A DNA stretch of 6,054 nt from Pseudomonadota bacterium (GTDB taxonomy: Bacteria; Desulfobacterota; DSM-4660; Desulfatiglandales; B25-G16). The stretch lies in the NCBI GenBank assembly GCA_030633645.1, contig DAOVRY010000064.1, positions 1-6,054 of the forward strand, in the 5' to 3' direction. Positions 1 through 5,309 of the stretch are shown here, piece after piece. Each line of letters starts with the position of its first letter. The first letter of the stretch is position 1. A program made the position numbers and the translations under genes. The notes beneath the pieces were generated by a model. The model was not told where the DNA came from and did not search any database. It saw only the letters and a list, made by a program, of their open reading frames with translations.

Positions 1-744
1 AACGCCGAGAGCACCACTGGATACGCTAATGCGCCCCCGGTCTAAGGCAGTCATAGCCACCTTAAATCCCGTGCTCAAGTCTCCCAGAAGGTTCTCTTTT
101 GGGACAACCACATCTTCCATGAAGATCTCTGCAATGGGAGAATTTTTATCTCCAAGTTTGTCAATCTCACTGGTGTGCCACCCCTGTTGGTCTGTGTCCA
201 CTATAACCCCACAGATTCCCTTATACTTAAGGGTCCGGTCAAAGGTTCCATACACAATTGCATAATCTGCATAATTGCCATTAGAGATCCATGTCTTGGT
301 TCCGTTAATCAGGAAATGGTCCCCTCTATCTTCGATTTTTGTCTCCATTGAGGCGAGGTCTGAACCAGCATTGGGCTCTGAAAAACAGGCACAGCCTATC
401 TTCTCTCCTAACACAAGGGGTTTGATATATCGCTCTTTTGCCTCTTCACTCCCCCACTCCATAATCGTGTAGGGGCCAGTCATAGCCTGGAGATTAAAAA
501 GAGAGCGGAGTCCTGAGTCTATGGTGGAGATCTTCTCGCACACTACAGAGTGTGCAAGAAAACCTGCTTGACTCCCTCCATAGCGGGGCGGGAAGGCACA
601 TCCAAAAAGACCCACCTCTCCCATCTTGGGTATCATTTCCCGGATGTTCCCCTCTCTCTCAAGCCAGGAGACAACCTCCTTTTTTGCAAATCTTTCGGCT
701 GTCTCAGCCATGAGTCTTTGCGTCTCATCTAACGCAAAATCCAT
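1..744 (-). CDS. acyl-CoA dehydrogenase, glutaryl-CoA dehydrogenase-like (C-terminus beyond window)
   Basis: FAD-dependent acyl-CoA dehydrogenase, expected to desaturate an acyl-CoA at C2-C3 and pass electrons to an electron-transfer flavoprotein in the cytoplasm. The 248 visible residues cover the N-terminal helical domain (about 1-115), then the middle beta domain. Seen: FSEPNAGSD at 121-129 and KTWISN at 150-155, the FAD/substrate signatures of the family. The stretch DSGLRS at 76-81 resembles the glutaryl-CoA dehydrogenase segment whose arginine contacts the substrate carboxylate, so a dicarboxylyl-CoA substrate is possible; this alignment is from memory. The catalytic glutamate lies in the unseen C-terminal domain, so decarboxylating or non-decarboxylating chemistry cannot be judged. 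The start at 744 is fixed by GGAGG seven bases upstream and the typical MDFALDETQ opening. The family is usually about 380-400 residues, so roughly 63% is present. It is transcribed away from the repeat-bearing gap and is not tightly coupled to any neighbour. Confidence 0.93.
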   Translation of the reverse strand, partial: MDFALDETQRLMAETAERFAKKEVVSWLEREGNIREMIPKMGEVGLFGCAFPPRYGGSQAGFLAHSVVCEKISTIDSGLRSLFNLQAMTGPYTIMEWGSEEAKERYIKPLVLGEKIGCACFSEPNAGSDLASMETKIEDRGDHFLINGTKTWISNGNYADYAIVYGTFDRTLKYKGICGVIVDTDQQGWHTSEIDKLGDKNSPIAEIFMEDVVVPKENLLGDLSTGFKVAMTALDRGRISVSSGALGV

Positions 745-771
745 CTAGGGACCTCCGTTAATATGTATCTG

Positions 772-785
772 AATTTGTACAACTT
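772..785. promoter_or_regulatory. near-palindrome upstream of the acyl-CoA dehydrogenase gene
   Basis: AATTTGTACAACTT is an imperfect 14-bp palindrome (12 of 14 positions symmetric) around a perfect TTGTACAA core. It lies 27-41 bases before the start codon at 744, where a repressor could block transcription. No regulator gene is in the window and no confident -35/-10 pair was found here, so this is only a candidate operator. Confidence 0.2.
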
Positions 786-832
786 ATGGTTCTTTCGTAA
801 AAAAGTTGAAATGACATAATTATCGTTAAACT

Positions 833-883
833 GTTACGCCCGCCCGCCATCGCTATGCTTAGGCGTTAGGGGGCGGGGTTACG
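833..883. repeat. GC-rich imperfect inverted repeat bounded by GTTACG
   Basis: GTTACG occurs at 833-838 and again as a direct copy at 878-883. Just inside lie CCCGCC (843-848) and GGCGGG (872-877), which can pair as a six-base GC stem around a 23-base loop. An alternative pairing joins TTACGCC (834-840) with GGCGTTAG (862-869) with one mismatch. No T-run follows on either strand, so it is not a standard terminator. The GCGTTAGG word recalls integron attC ends, but the matching partner is missing. Confidence 0.4.
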
Positions 884-886
884 ATG

Positions 887-912
887 CCCTGGCCCAGACC
901 CCTGGCCCAGAC
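887..912. repeat. perfect 13-bp tandem duplication
   Basis: CCCTGGCCCAGAC occurs twice head to tail (887-899 and 900-912), followed by CTGGG. The second copy runs into CAGACCTGGGATTGCAAA, which resembles the repeat at 989-1014, so this block looks like the leftmost and most diverged member of the array to its right. Confidence 0.75.
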
Positions 913-1190
913 CTGGGATTGCAAAGTATGACTACAAAGAGCTTACTTAGGCAATACTGTAAGGACCACAGTGTATCCCAAGAATGTCGCGCCAGGGCAG
1001 GCTGGCATTGCAAATTTGGTGTTTGATATTGAATTCTTGAAAAAACCAATAGCCCATATATAATAACCTTATAACGTTGCGCCAGGGCAGGCTGGTTTGC
1101 AGGGACTGAGTACTATAGCTACCATTTCCGAAGTATTACAGAAGCAACATAATGCTCCGATCAAGTCGCACCAGGGTAGGCCTGTTTCGT
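900..1190. repeat. four-copy interspersed repeat, period 89-90 bp
   Basis: A GC-rich word recurs at a near-constant interval. Copy 2 (989-1005) and copy 3 (1079-1095) share the identical 17-mer GCGCCAGGGCAGGCTGG; copy 4 (1168-1184) is GCACCAGGGTAGGCCTG. Copy 1, around 905-925, shares the tail ATTGCAAA with copy 2 at an 89-bp offset (918 versus 1007). Each copy is preceded by a GTC/GTT-like base group and followed by TTTGC or TTGC-like bases, giving roughly 25 conserved bases and about 65 unrelated AT-richer bases between. Copies 2-4 can each fold a small hairpin, for example GCCAG/CTGGC in copy 2. The period is wrong for CRISPR and no coding frame is kept, since 89 is not a multiple of three. 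Confidence 0.7.
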
Positions 1191-1359
1191 CTATCGGTTA
1201 AGTCGTTGGTATTTTTTGACGTAACCTTTAGACGCCTTCCCATACGGGCTTCGTTACCGATGAACGTTACCTGTTATTTATAGTCCTATGCGTTCTTAAC
1301 CTAAACGTTCAACTTAAACACGAAAGAGGGCAGTTTATTGAAGTCAAAAATCATAAACA

Positions 1360-2628
1360 TTATGGATATAACTTTCTTCTTTCGGATTCCAGCCAATCCC
1401 TGAATTCTGGACGGGCTATATCAATGAGAGCAGTGGCCCTTTGTCTCAAGGTCTTGCCGCGAAGATGGGCGATGCCGCATTCAGTTACCACATAATCGAT
1501 ATCATGCCGTAGACTCGTTATGGATGCCCCCCGATCCAGGAACGGGACGATTCTGGATCTTTTCCCATTGGTAGAAGCAGAAGGCATAACGATTATGGAT
1601 TTTCCGCCTTTAGAAAGGGCTGCTCCGCAAACAAAATCCGACTGGCCGCCAACACCACTCACCTGCGTAGCCCCAATGGTCTCTGCATTGATCTGCCCTG
1701 TGAGGTCAACCTGGATGGCACTGTTGATAGCGTGTAGTTTATTCAGTTTGGCCAGGGTCAGTTGATTATGGGTATAGTTAGAGGGATAGGCCTCAACGGC
1801 GTGGTTTTTGTGTACGAATGTAAAGAGTTTATCGGTTCCGATCATGGTTGTGGTGACAATTCTCCCATTTTTGAGGCCCTTGCGACTATTATCAATAACC
1901 CCTTTTTTTACCAGATCTACCATACCATCAGAGAGGAGACCGGAGTGGACACCGAGCCACCGTTTCCCATAGAGAGATGCCAAAACAGCTTCGCTCAATC
2001 TTCCTAGACCAATCTGAATAGTAGCCCCATCCTCTATGAGTTGGCTGACATGTCCTCCTATCTGCCGATCTTGTTCGCTTAAGTGTTCAGGATACACCTG
2101 GGGGAGGGGCCGATCCGTCTCAAGGATATAATCGATCTCCTGTACATTGATGAGATTGTCTCCGAATACCCAAGGCATCTGATGGTTTATTTCGGCAATA
2201 ACTGTTTTGGCAGTTTTAGCCATAGCCGTGGTAAAATCCGAAGATACCCCAAAACTGCAATTCCCCTTTCCATTGGGAGGTGAGATAGAAATAAGGGCTA
2301 CATCCAGACGAACGAGTCCCTTGAGGAATAGTTCGGGGATCTCGGAGTATCGACAGGGAATGTATTCTGTGTAACCCTTTTTTATCCCCTCAAGGGAAAA
2401 TCTATCCACCATAAAGACCTTCAATGTAAATCGTTCCCCAAGATTGTGTTGCACGAATCGCTCAGTCCAATAGTGAATCATTCCGTAGATCTCTATTTCC
2501 TCAAAGCTATCTCTGTTTCTTATGAGACTATCAATGAGTGTTTGTGGTTCAGCACAGGCGTTTCCAATGCCAATTTTTGCCTGAGGGCGAATGATCTCAG
2601 CAATGTCGTCTGTCTTGATGTTTTTCAT
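1360..2628 (-). CDS. acetyl-CoA hydrolase/CoA-transferase family protein (4-hydroxybutyrate CoA-transferase-like)
   Basis: Complete 422-residue member of the family that includes 4-hydroxybutyrate CoA-transferase and butyryl-CoA:acetate CoA-transferase (usually about 430-440 residues). It would move CoA between acyl-CoA and a free acid, or hydrolyse acyl-CoA, in the cytoplasm. Family landmarks: ISPPNGKGNCSFGVSSDF (115-132), AEINHQMP (145-152), the glycine-rich IQIGLG (204-209), DLTGQINAETIG (308-319), SGVGGQSDFVCGAALSKGGK (324-343), and the C-terminal VVTECGIAHLRGKTLRQRA (380-398). The segment GVHSGLLSDG (226-235) aligns with GIHSEMISDG of the 4-hydroxybutyrate enzyme, whose Glu is the catalytic residue forming the glutamyl-CoA thioester; here it is Gly230 (codon GGT). 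Also SDFVCGA replaces the commoner VDFVRGA. The start at 2628 has only a weak AAGGG five bases upstream. It stands alone with long gaps on both sides. The fold assignment is secure; substrate and activity are not. Confidence 0.9.
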   Translation of the reverse strand: MKNIKTDDIAEIIRPQAKIGIGNACAEPQTLIDSLIRNRDSFEEIEIYGMIHYWTERFVQHNLGERFTLKVFMVDRFSLEGIKKGYTEYIPCRYSEIPELFLKGLVRLDVALISISPPNGKGNCSFGVSSDFTTAMAKTAKTVIAEINHQMPWVFGDNLINVQEIDYILETDRPLPQVYPEHLSEQDRQIGGHVSQLIEDGATIQIGLGRLSEAVLASLYGKRWLGVHSGLLSDGMVDLVKKGVIDNSRKGLKNGRIVTTTMIGTDKLFTFVHKNHAVEAYPSNYTHNQLTLAKLNKLHAINSAIQVDLTGQINAETIGATQVSGVGGQSDFVCGAALSKGGKSIIVMPSASTNGKRSRIVPFLDRGASITSLRHDIDYVVTECGIAHLRGKTLRQRATALIDIARPEFRDWLESERRKLYP

Positions 2629-2643
2629 CTGTACCCTTGGGTC

Positions 2644-2680
2644 TTTCAGAAAGGATCATCAGTACAAGAAATCTCTGAAA
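2644..2680. promoter_or_regulatory. spaced inverted repeat in the CoA-transferase leader
   Basis: TTTCAGA (2644-2650) and TCTGAAA (2674-2680) are perfect 7-bp inverted copies with centres 30 bp apart, about three helical turns. They sit 16-52 bases before the start codon at 2628. They could be an operator bound by a dimer or an RNA stem near the ribosome binding site. CTTTCAGAAAG at 2643-2653 is also a small palindrome by itself. Confidence 0.3.
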
Positions 2681-2693
2681 ATGCAGTTTATTT

Positions 2694-2722
2694 TTATTAG
2701 CATACCTGTGATATACTGGCAA
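2694..2722 (-). promoter_or_regulatory. weak sigma-70-like promoter candidate for the CoA-transferase gene
   Basis: On the minus strand TTGCCA (2722-2717) is followed after 17 bases by TAATAA (2699-2694), about 66 bases before the start codon. The -35 box matches five of six consensus bases, the -10 only three. It is an alternative or addition to the stronger candidate at 2868-2896. Confidence 0.25.
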
Positions 2723-2778
2723 CGAGGAACGGACAGCCAAACAAAAAAATCCATGCCCGGAGGACGTGGCTTTGATCT

Positions 2779-2793
2779 ACCCCCATAGGGGGT
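2779..2793. other. GC hairpin in the CoA-transferase leader
   Basis: ACCCCC-ATA-GGGGGT is a perfect six-base stem with a three-base loop. In minus-strand RNA it would lie about 70 bases into the predicted leader. A seven-T run follows about 30 bases downstream (2749-2743), too far from this stem for a simple terminator, though a weak CCACG/CATGG pairing lies directly before the T-run. An attenuator is possible but not shown. Confidence 0.4.
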
Positions 2794-2823
2794 TCGTGAT
2801 GTCTGTCACCTGTGGCGCTTTAC

Positions 2824-2847
2824 GGAATAATGGAGTAATGGAATGAG
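2824..2847. repeat. degenerate 8-bp tandem repeat, three units
   Basis: GGAATAAT, GGAGTAAT and GGAATGAG follow one another without gaps. The word ATGAGAT right after it (2843-2849) recurs at 2880-2886. This lies at the start of the predicted transcript of the CoA-transferase gene. It may be replication slippage only. Confidence 0.4.
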
Positions 2848-2867
2848 ATGCGGGATCTACGACATCC

Positions 2868-2896
2868 CATATAGATGGCATGAGATAAAATGTCAA
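2868..2896 (-). promoter_or_regulatory. sigma-70-like promoter for the CoA-transferase gene
   Basis: The minus strand shows a perfect TTGACA (2896-2891), a 17-base spacer and TATATG (2873-2868; four of six consensus bases). Transcription would begin near 2861 and give a leader of about 230 bases. The inverted repeat GGGAT/ATCCC (2852-2856 and 2864-2868) covers the predicted start site and the -10 edge, a natural place for a repressor. Prediction from sequence only. Confidence 0.45.
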
Positions 2897-2981
2897 TAAA
2901 AGGGCTATAATTTCAATCAGTTGTAGAAATTACCTTACATCAAATCTAAGAAATAACCAATACTCTTTTTTAAGAACTGTG

Positions 2982-3099
2982 ATGGCGTTAAGAGATTTCG
3001 ATATTTTCTGTTGTGATGTACTGATTATAGGTGGAGGGGGTTCTGGGCTCAGAGATGAGCCTTGAGGCTGTGCCGGTGTCCATGAAAACCGCTACGCTT
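2982..3099 (+). pseudogene. truncated, frameshifted start of an SdhA/FrdA-type flavoprotein gene
   Basis: From ATG at 2982 the plus strand reads 27 codons ending DVLIIGGGGSGLRDEP and a TGA at 3063. DVLIIGGGGSGLR is the N-terminal FAD-binding Rossmann motif of succinate dehydrogenase/fumarate reductase and related flavoproteins. Skipping one base after the GLR codons (at 3054) continues the family pattern with correct spacing: GLR then MSLEAVPVSMKTATL, comparable to GLRAAIEA...GxKTALV in intact proteins, before TAG at 3100. The remnant therefore covers about the first 39 residues of a protein normally some 550-600 long, with one frameshift. The rest is absent: from 3092 the DNA is the 3' end of the oppositely oriented methyltransferase gene. 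No good ribosome binding site precedes it. A functional 27-residue peptide is less likely. Which flavoprotein subfamily it came from cannot be decided. Confidence 0.7.
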
Positions 3100-5014
3100 T
3101 AGTAGATTGCTTCATCAACTTCTTGGCGACATCAACTGCCTCACCGGCATCTGCCCCATATGCATCGGCACCAATGGCTTTGGCGAATTTCTCATTGACG
3201 GGGGCACCGCCAACCATCACCCTGAGTGTGTGTCGCAACCCTTTTTCTGTAAGGGCATCGATAATCGTTTGCATCTCTGGCATCGTAGTGGTCAATAAGG
3301 CAGATAACCCCAGTATGTCGGGTTTATACTCTGACACCTTGTCTACTATTCTTTCTGTTGCAACGTTTACCCCCATATCTTGGATTTCAAAACCTACGCC
3401 ACGCAGCATGGTAATCACCATGTTTTTTCCGATGTTGTGCATATCCCCCTGCACGGTTCCCATGAGGATTCTCCCACTCACCTTCCTTTTGTCGCTGGCA
3501 AGATAAGGCTCTAAAACCAATAAGCCTTCATTCATGGCCCGGGCAGAAAGCAGGACCTCAGGAATAAATACATCTCCTGCCTTAAATCTCTCGCTAATCA
3601 CTTCCATGGCTGAGATCATACCCCGCTGGAGAATATCTTGGGCGTCTATACCTTTATCGAGCATCTCCCGGGCATGCGTTTTTATCTCTGTGTGGTCCCC
3701 TTTGAGTACGTCGTCTTGAATGACGTTGAGAACTTCATCTTCAACAAGGTGCGGCGTCACTCGTGCTGCAGCCTCAGCAAGGTGAGCTTCAGAAACGAGA
3801 CGCACAGCCCCTTCCTTAAGGGGTAAATGCCCTTCTCGTTCAACACGCTCCCCGATCCGAATCAGGCGGTCAAAGACCGCACGGGGTGGGGTGGTGTCAG
3901 CAATTCCCACAATAAGGCGGCTGCCTGGTGACACCACTTTAAAGAGATGATCTAGGTAAGTTTCAAGATCTTCGTCTGTTGCTGTTTCTGCCATCAGTAA
4001 AACCTCGGGTATGCCACCCCAGATAGTCAGCTTATCACTCCACCTCTGGTAATATTCCTCGATCTTTACTTTGGTCATAGGGTAAGGGGTGACTGCTTCT
4101 GCTACGTGCATGCCGGAATCCTTGATCAAATCCAGTAATCCCGAGTTTTCACCGTCACAGTGGCAGATCACAATCTTTCCTTTTGCGCCAAGGGTATCTG
4201 CTGCCTTCGTGATCCAGGGCGATATCTCTTTTTCGAAAAAAGAAGGGTAGGTGATCATATCATCAAAATTAGCACCCCACACAACTGCCTCCGCAGGGGA
4301 GCTCGAAGCAATGTCTAGTGCCTGATTAAAGTAGTTTTCTACAGACTCGGTTAAGGCACGCATTTCTTTTGGGTAGTCGTGGTAGTGATAGTAAAAGGTT
4401 GTTGGGTCCACAAAATATTTTAAAATATGATGCATGGGAGAGGCTGCCATCTCACCCATGGCCACAGCGACTCCATCCTCCCTAATGCCATCTTTCCATG
4501 TGATGTAATCATCAAAATCCGGAGTTAGTTTCAGGTTATTGAAGATATATTCCACCACGGGGTAATCTTCGGGTTTCTTTATCACGTGTTCCTTAACCCA
4601 GGTGATGGAGGCCCCAGCTTTTCTCATCTCCTCAGTATATACCGTAGTAGTGCTTACCGGACCAAGGGGTGTATGGTATTCTACGTGAATACTATCCGCT
4701 TCACGATTGACCTTGATCTCTATATCCGAAGAAAACTGGTAGGAAAAAGGGGTCTCTTTCAATGAGAAAACCCCTATAGCCCGGTGCAGGTTATCTTCAG
4801 GGCTCCGCACTTTAAGATATTCAGGTATGATTTTGTGCAAGGCCCAACCTTCTGCCCGGGAGATTTCATCCTGTGTGCGACCTTTATGTTTTTCCGGAAG
4901 GGTGCCATACAAGGAATTTGCATTGTACCAAAGATCGATGCGAGGCGCGTAGGGGAGGACATCGGGCATTTCCCCGCGTGCTGCCATTAATATACGCCGT
5001 TTATGTGTCATCAT
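3092..5014 (-). CDS. fused UroD/MtaA-type methyltransferase and corrinoid protein (CmuA-like architecture)
   Basis: A 640-residue fusion. Residues about 5-395 form a uroporphyrinogen-decarboxylase-type barrel, the fold of methyltransferases MtaA and MtbA. Residues about 425-505 match the helical cap and 513-636 the Rossmann B12 domain of corrinoid proteins such as MtaC. The corrinoid half shows GDMHNIGKN (523-531), containing DxHxxG with lower-ligand His526, GLSALLTTTM (569-578) and VGGAPVNEKFA (601-611). In the barrel, CHCDG (284-288) sits where MtaA/MtbA carry the zinc motif His-X-Cys; Cys284 and Cys286 are the only cysteines in the protein, and the distal Cys of the canonical HxC...C motif appears absent (VGIADTTPP, 369-377). 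The order barrel then corrinoid is that of CmuA, which methylates its own cobalamin from chloromethane. The likely role is cytoplasmic transfer of a methyl group from an unknown donor to bound Co(I). The start at 5014 follows GAGGG by seven bases; Met2 is an alternative. No activase or second methyltransferase is in view. Confidence 0.9.
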   Translation of the reverse strand: MMTHKRRILMAARGEMPDVLPYAPRIDLWYNANSLYGTLPEKHKGRTQDEISRAEGWALHKIIPEYLKVRSPEDNLHRAIGVFSLKETPFSYQFSSDIEIKVNREADSIHVEYHTPLGPVSTTTVYTEEMRKAGASITWVKEHVIKKPEDYPVVEYIFNNLKLTPDFDDYITWKDGIREDGVAVAMGEMAASPMHHILKYFVDPTTFYYHYHDYPKEMRALTESVENYFNQALDIASSSPAEAVVWGANFDDMITYPSFFEKEISPWITKAADTLGAKGKIVICHCDGENSGLLDLIKDSGMHVAEAVTPYPMTKVKIEEYYQRWSDKLTIWGGIPEVLLMAETATDEDLETYLDHLFKVVSPGSRLIVGIADTTPPRAVFDRLIRIGERVEREGHLPLKEGAVRLVSEAHLAEAAARVTPHLVEDEVLNVIQDDVLKGDHTEIKTHAREMLDKGIDAQDILQRGMISAMEVISERFKAGDVFIPEVLLSARAMNEGLLVLEPYLASDKRKVSGRILMGTVQGDMHNIGKNMVITMLRGVGFEIQDMGVNVATERIVDKVSEYKPDILGLSALLTTTMPEMQTIIDALTEKGLRHTLRVMVGGAPVNEKFAKAIGADAYGADAGEAVDVAKKLMKQSTKA

Positions 5015-5110
5015 GGTTAATCCCTCTTGTTCTGATAGAGAAGCGGATTACCGTAGCAGGTTATTCATCAAGCTGTAAGGTCAGTTAAGAACAGAAGGCC
5101 GATCCGTTGG

Positions 5111-5139
5111 TTTATGACCTGTGGGATGAATTTTGTCAA
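5111..5139 (-). promoter_or_regulatory. sigma-70-like promoter for the methyltransferase-corrinoid gene
   Basis: On the minus strand a perfect TTGACA (5139-5134) is followed after exactly 17 bases by CATAAA (5116-5111; four of six consensus bases). Transcription would start near 5104, giving a leader of about 90 bases before the start codon at 5014. Confidence 0.5.
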
Positions 5140-5185
5140 TATGAAAGCTGAGATCCCTGCTCTTCATGTTATCTTCAATGCACCG

Positions 5186-5198
5186 GCATGTGTCATGC
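5186..5198. promoter_or_regulatory. palindrome between the divergent promoters, candidate shared operator
   Basis: GCATG-TGT-CATGC is a perfect 5-bp inverted repeat with a three-base centre, followed at 5200-5207 by the palindrome TCCATGGA. It lies between the two -35 boxes, upstream of both promoters, where an activator or shared regulator could bind. Short palindromes arise by chance, so the call is tentative. Confidence 0.3.
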
Positions 5199-5216
5199 TT
5201 CCATGGAGGGTGTTTA

Positions 5217-5244
5217 TTGACAAAGGCAGGGGATTTTGTTAAAT
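5217..5244 (+). promoter_or_regulatory. sigma-70-like promoter for the acyl-CoA ligase gene
   Basis: A perfect TTGACA (5217-5222) is followed after 16 bases by TTAAAT (5239-5244; four of six consensus bases). The predicted start near 5251 leaves about 60 bases of leader before the ATG at 5310. Confidence 0.45.
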
Positions 5245-5309
5245 GGGAAGGAGTTAGCCCGTGCTTAATTAGGCAGGACATCACTACAGAATGCTAAAGG
5301 AGGTAAGCG

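Larger units (their letters stand above)
745..1359. other. non-coding region with periodic repeats
   Basis: This 615-bp gap holds no convincing gene in any frame. The longest reading I checked by hand, a 42-codon plus-strand frame from 1152, has no ribosome binding site and no recognisable domain. It carries a GC-rich imperfect inverted repeat at 833-883, a 13-bp tandem duplication at 887-912, the 90-bp-period repeats described separately, and a cluster of CGTTACC-like words between about 1196 and 1310. No hairpin followed by a T-run was found to terminate the CoA-transferase gene that ends at 1360. Confidence 0.7.
2629..2981. other. intergenic region, probable long leader of the CoA-transferase gene
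   Basis: No gene is supported here. Read on the minus strand it contains a good promoter (2868-2896), then about 230 bases of leader with a GC hairpin (2779-2793), a seven-T run (2743-2749), a second weaker promoter candidate (2694-2722) and a spaced inverted repeat (2644-2680) before the CoA-transferase start codon. The right-hand part (about 2897-2981) is AT-rich and contains a perfect TATAAT on the plus strand at 2906-2911 upstream of the flavoprotein remnant, without a matching -35 box. Confidence 0.5.
5015..5309. other. divergent intergenic control region
   Basis: This 295-bp region separates the divergently transcribed fusion gene and ligase gene. It contains a TTGACA promoter facing each way (5111-5139 minus, 5217-5244 plus), with 77 bp between the two -35 boxes, and a palindrome between them (5186-5198). 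A 67-codon minus-strand frame at 5081-5284 spans it, but it has no ribosome binding site and no recognisable motif, so I do not call it a gene. I looked for a cobalamin riboswitch in the leader of the fusion gene and saw no convincing B12 box. Confidence 0.6.

Noticed and set aside
728..871. Integron attC site suggested by CTAACGC (729-735) and GCGTTAG (863-869)
   Set aside because: The left half lies inside the acyl-CoA dehydrogenase coding start and the inner arms do not pair; no integrase or cassette structure is seen.
900..1190. CRISPR array
   Set aside because: The repeats are diverged and the spacers are about 65 bp, twice the usual size; there are no cas genes in the window.
1216..1244. 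Plus-strand promoter starting TTGACG
   Set aside because: No acceptable -10 box at 16-18 bp and no plus-strand gene downstream.
1152..1280. 42-codon plus-strand open frame starting ATGCTCCGA
   Set aside because: No ribosome binding site and no recognisable motif, and it runs through repeat copy 4 and the CGTTACC cluster.
3046..3061. Hairpin GGCTC/GAGCC near the end of the methyltransferase gene as a terminator
   Set aside because: No T-run follows on the minus strand, and the bases are part of the flavoprotein remnant.
5015..5104. Cobalamin riboswitch in the leader of the corrinoid protein gene
   Set aside because: The predicted leader is only about 90 bases and no convincing B12 box was found.
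5081..5284. 67-codon minus-strand open frame in the divergent gap
   Set aside because: No ribosome binding site, no domain, and it covers both predicted promoters.
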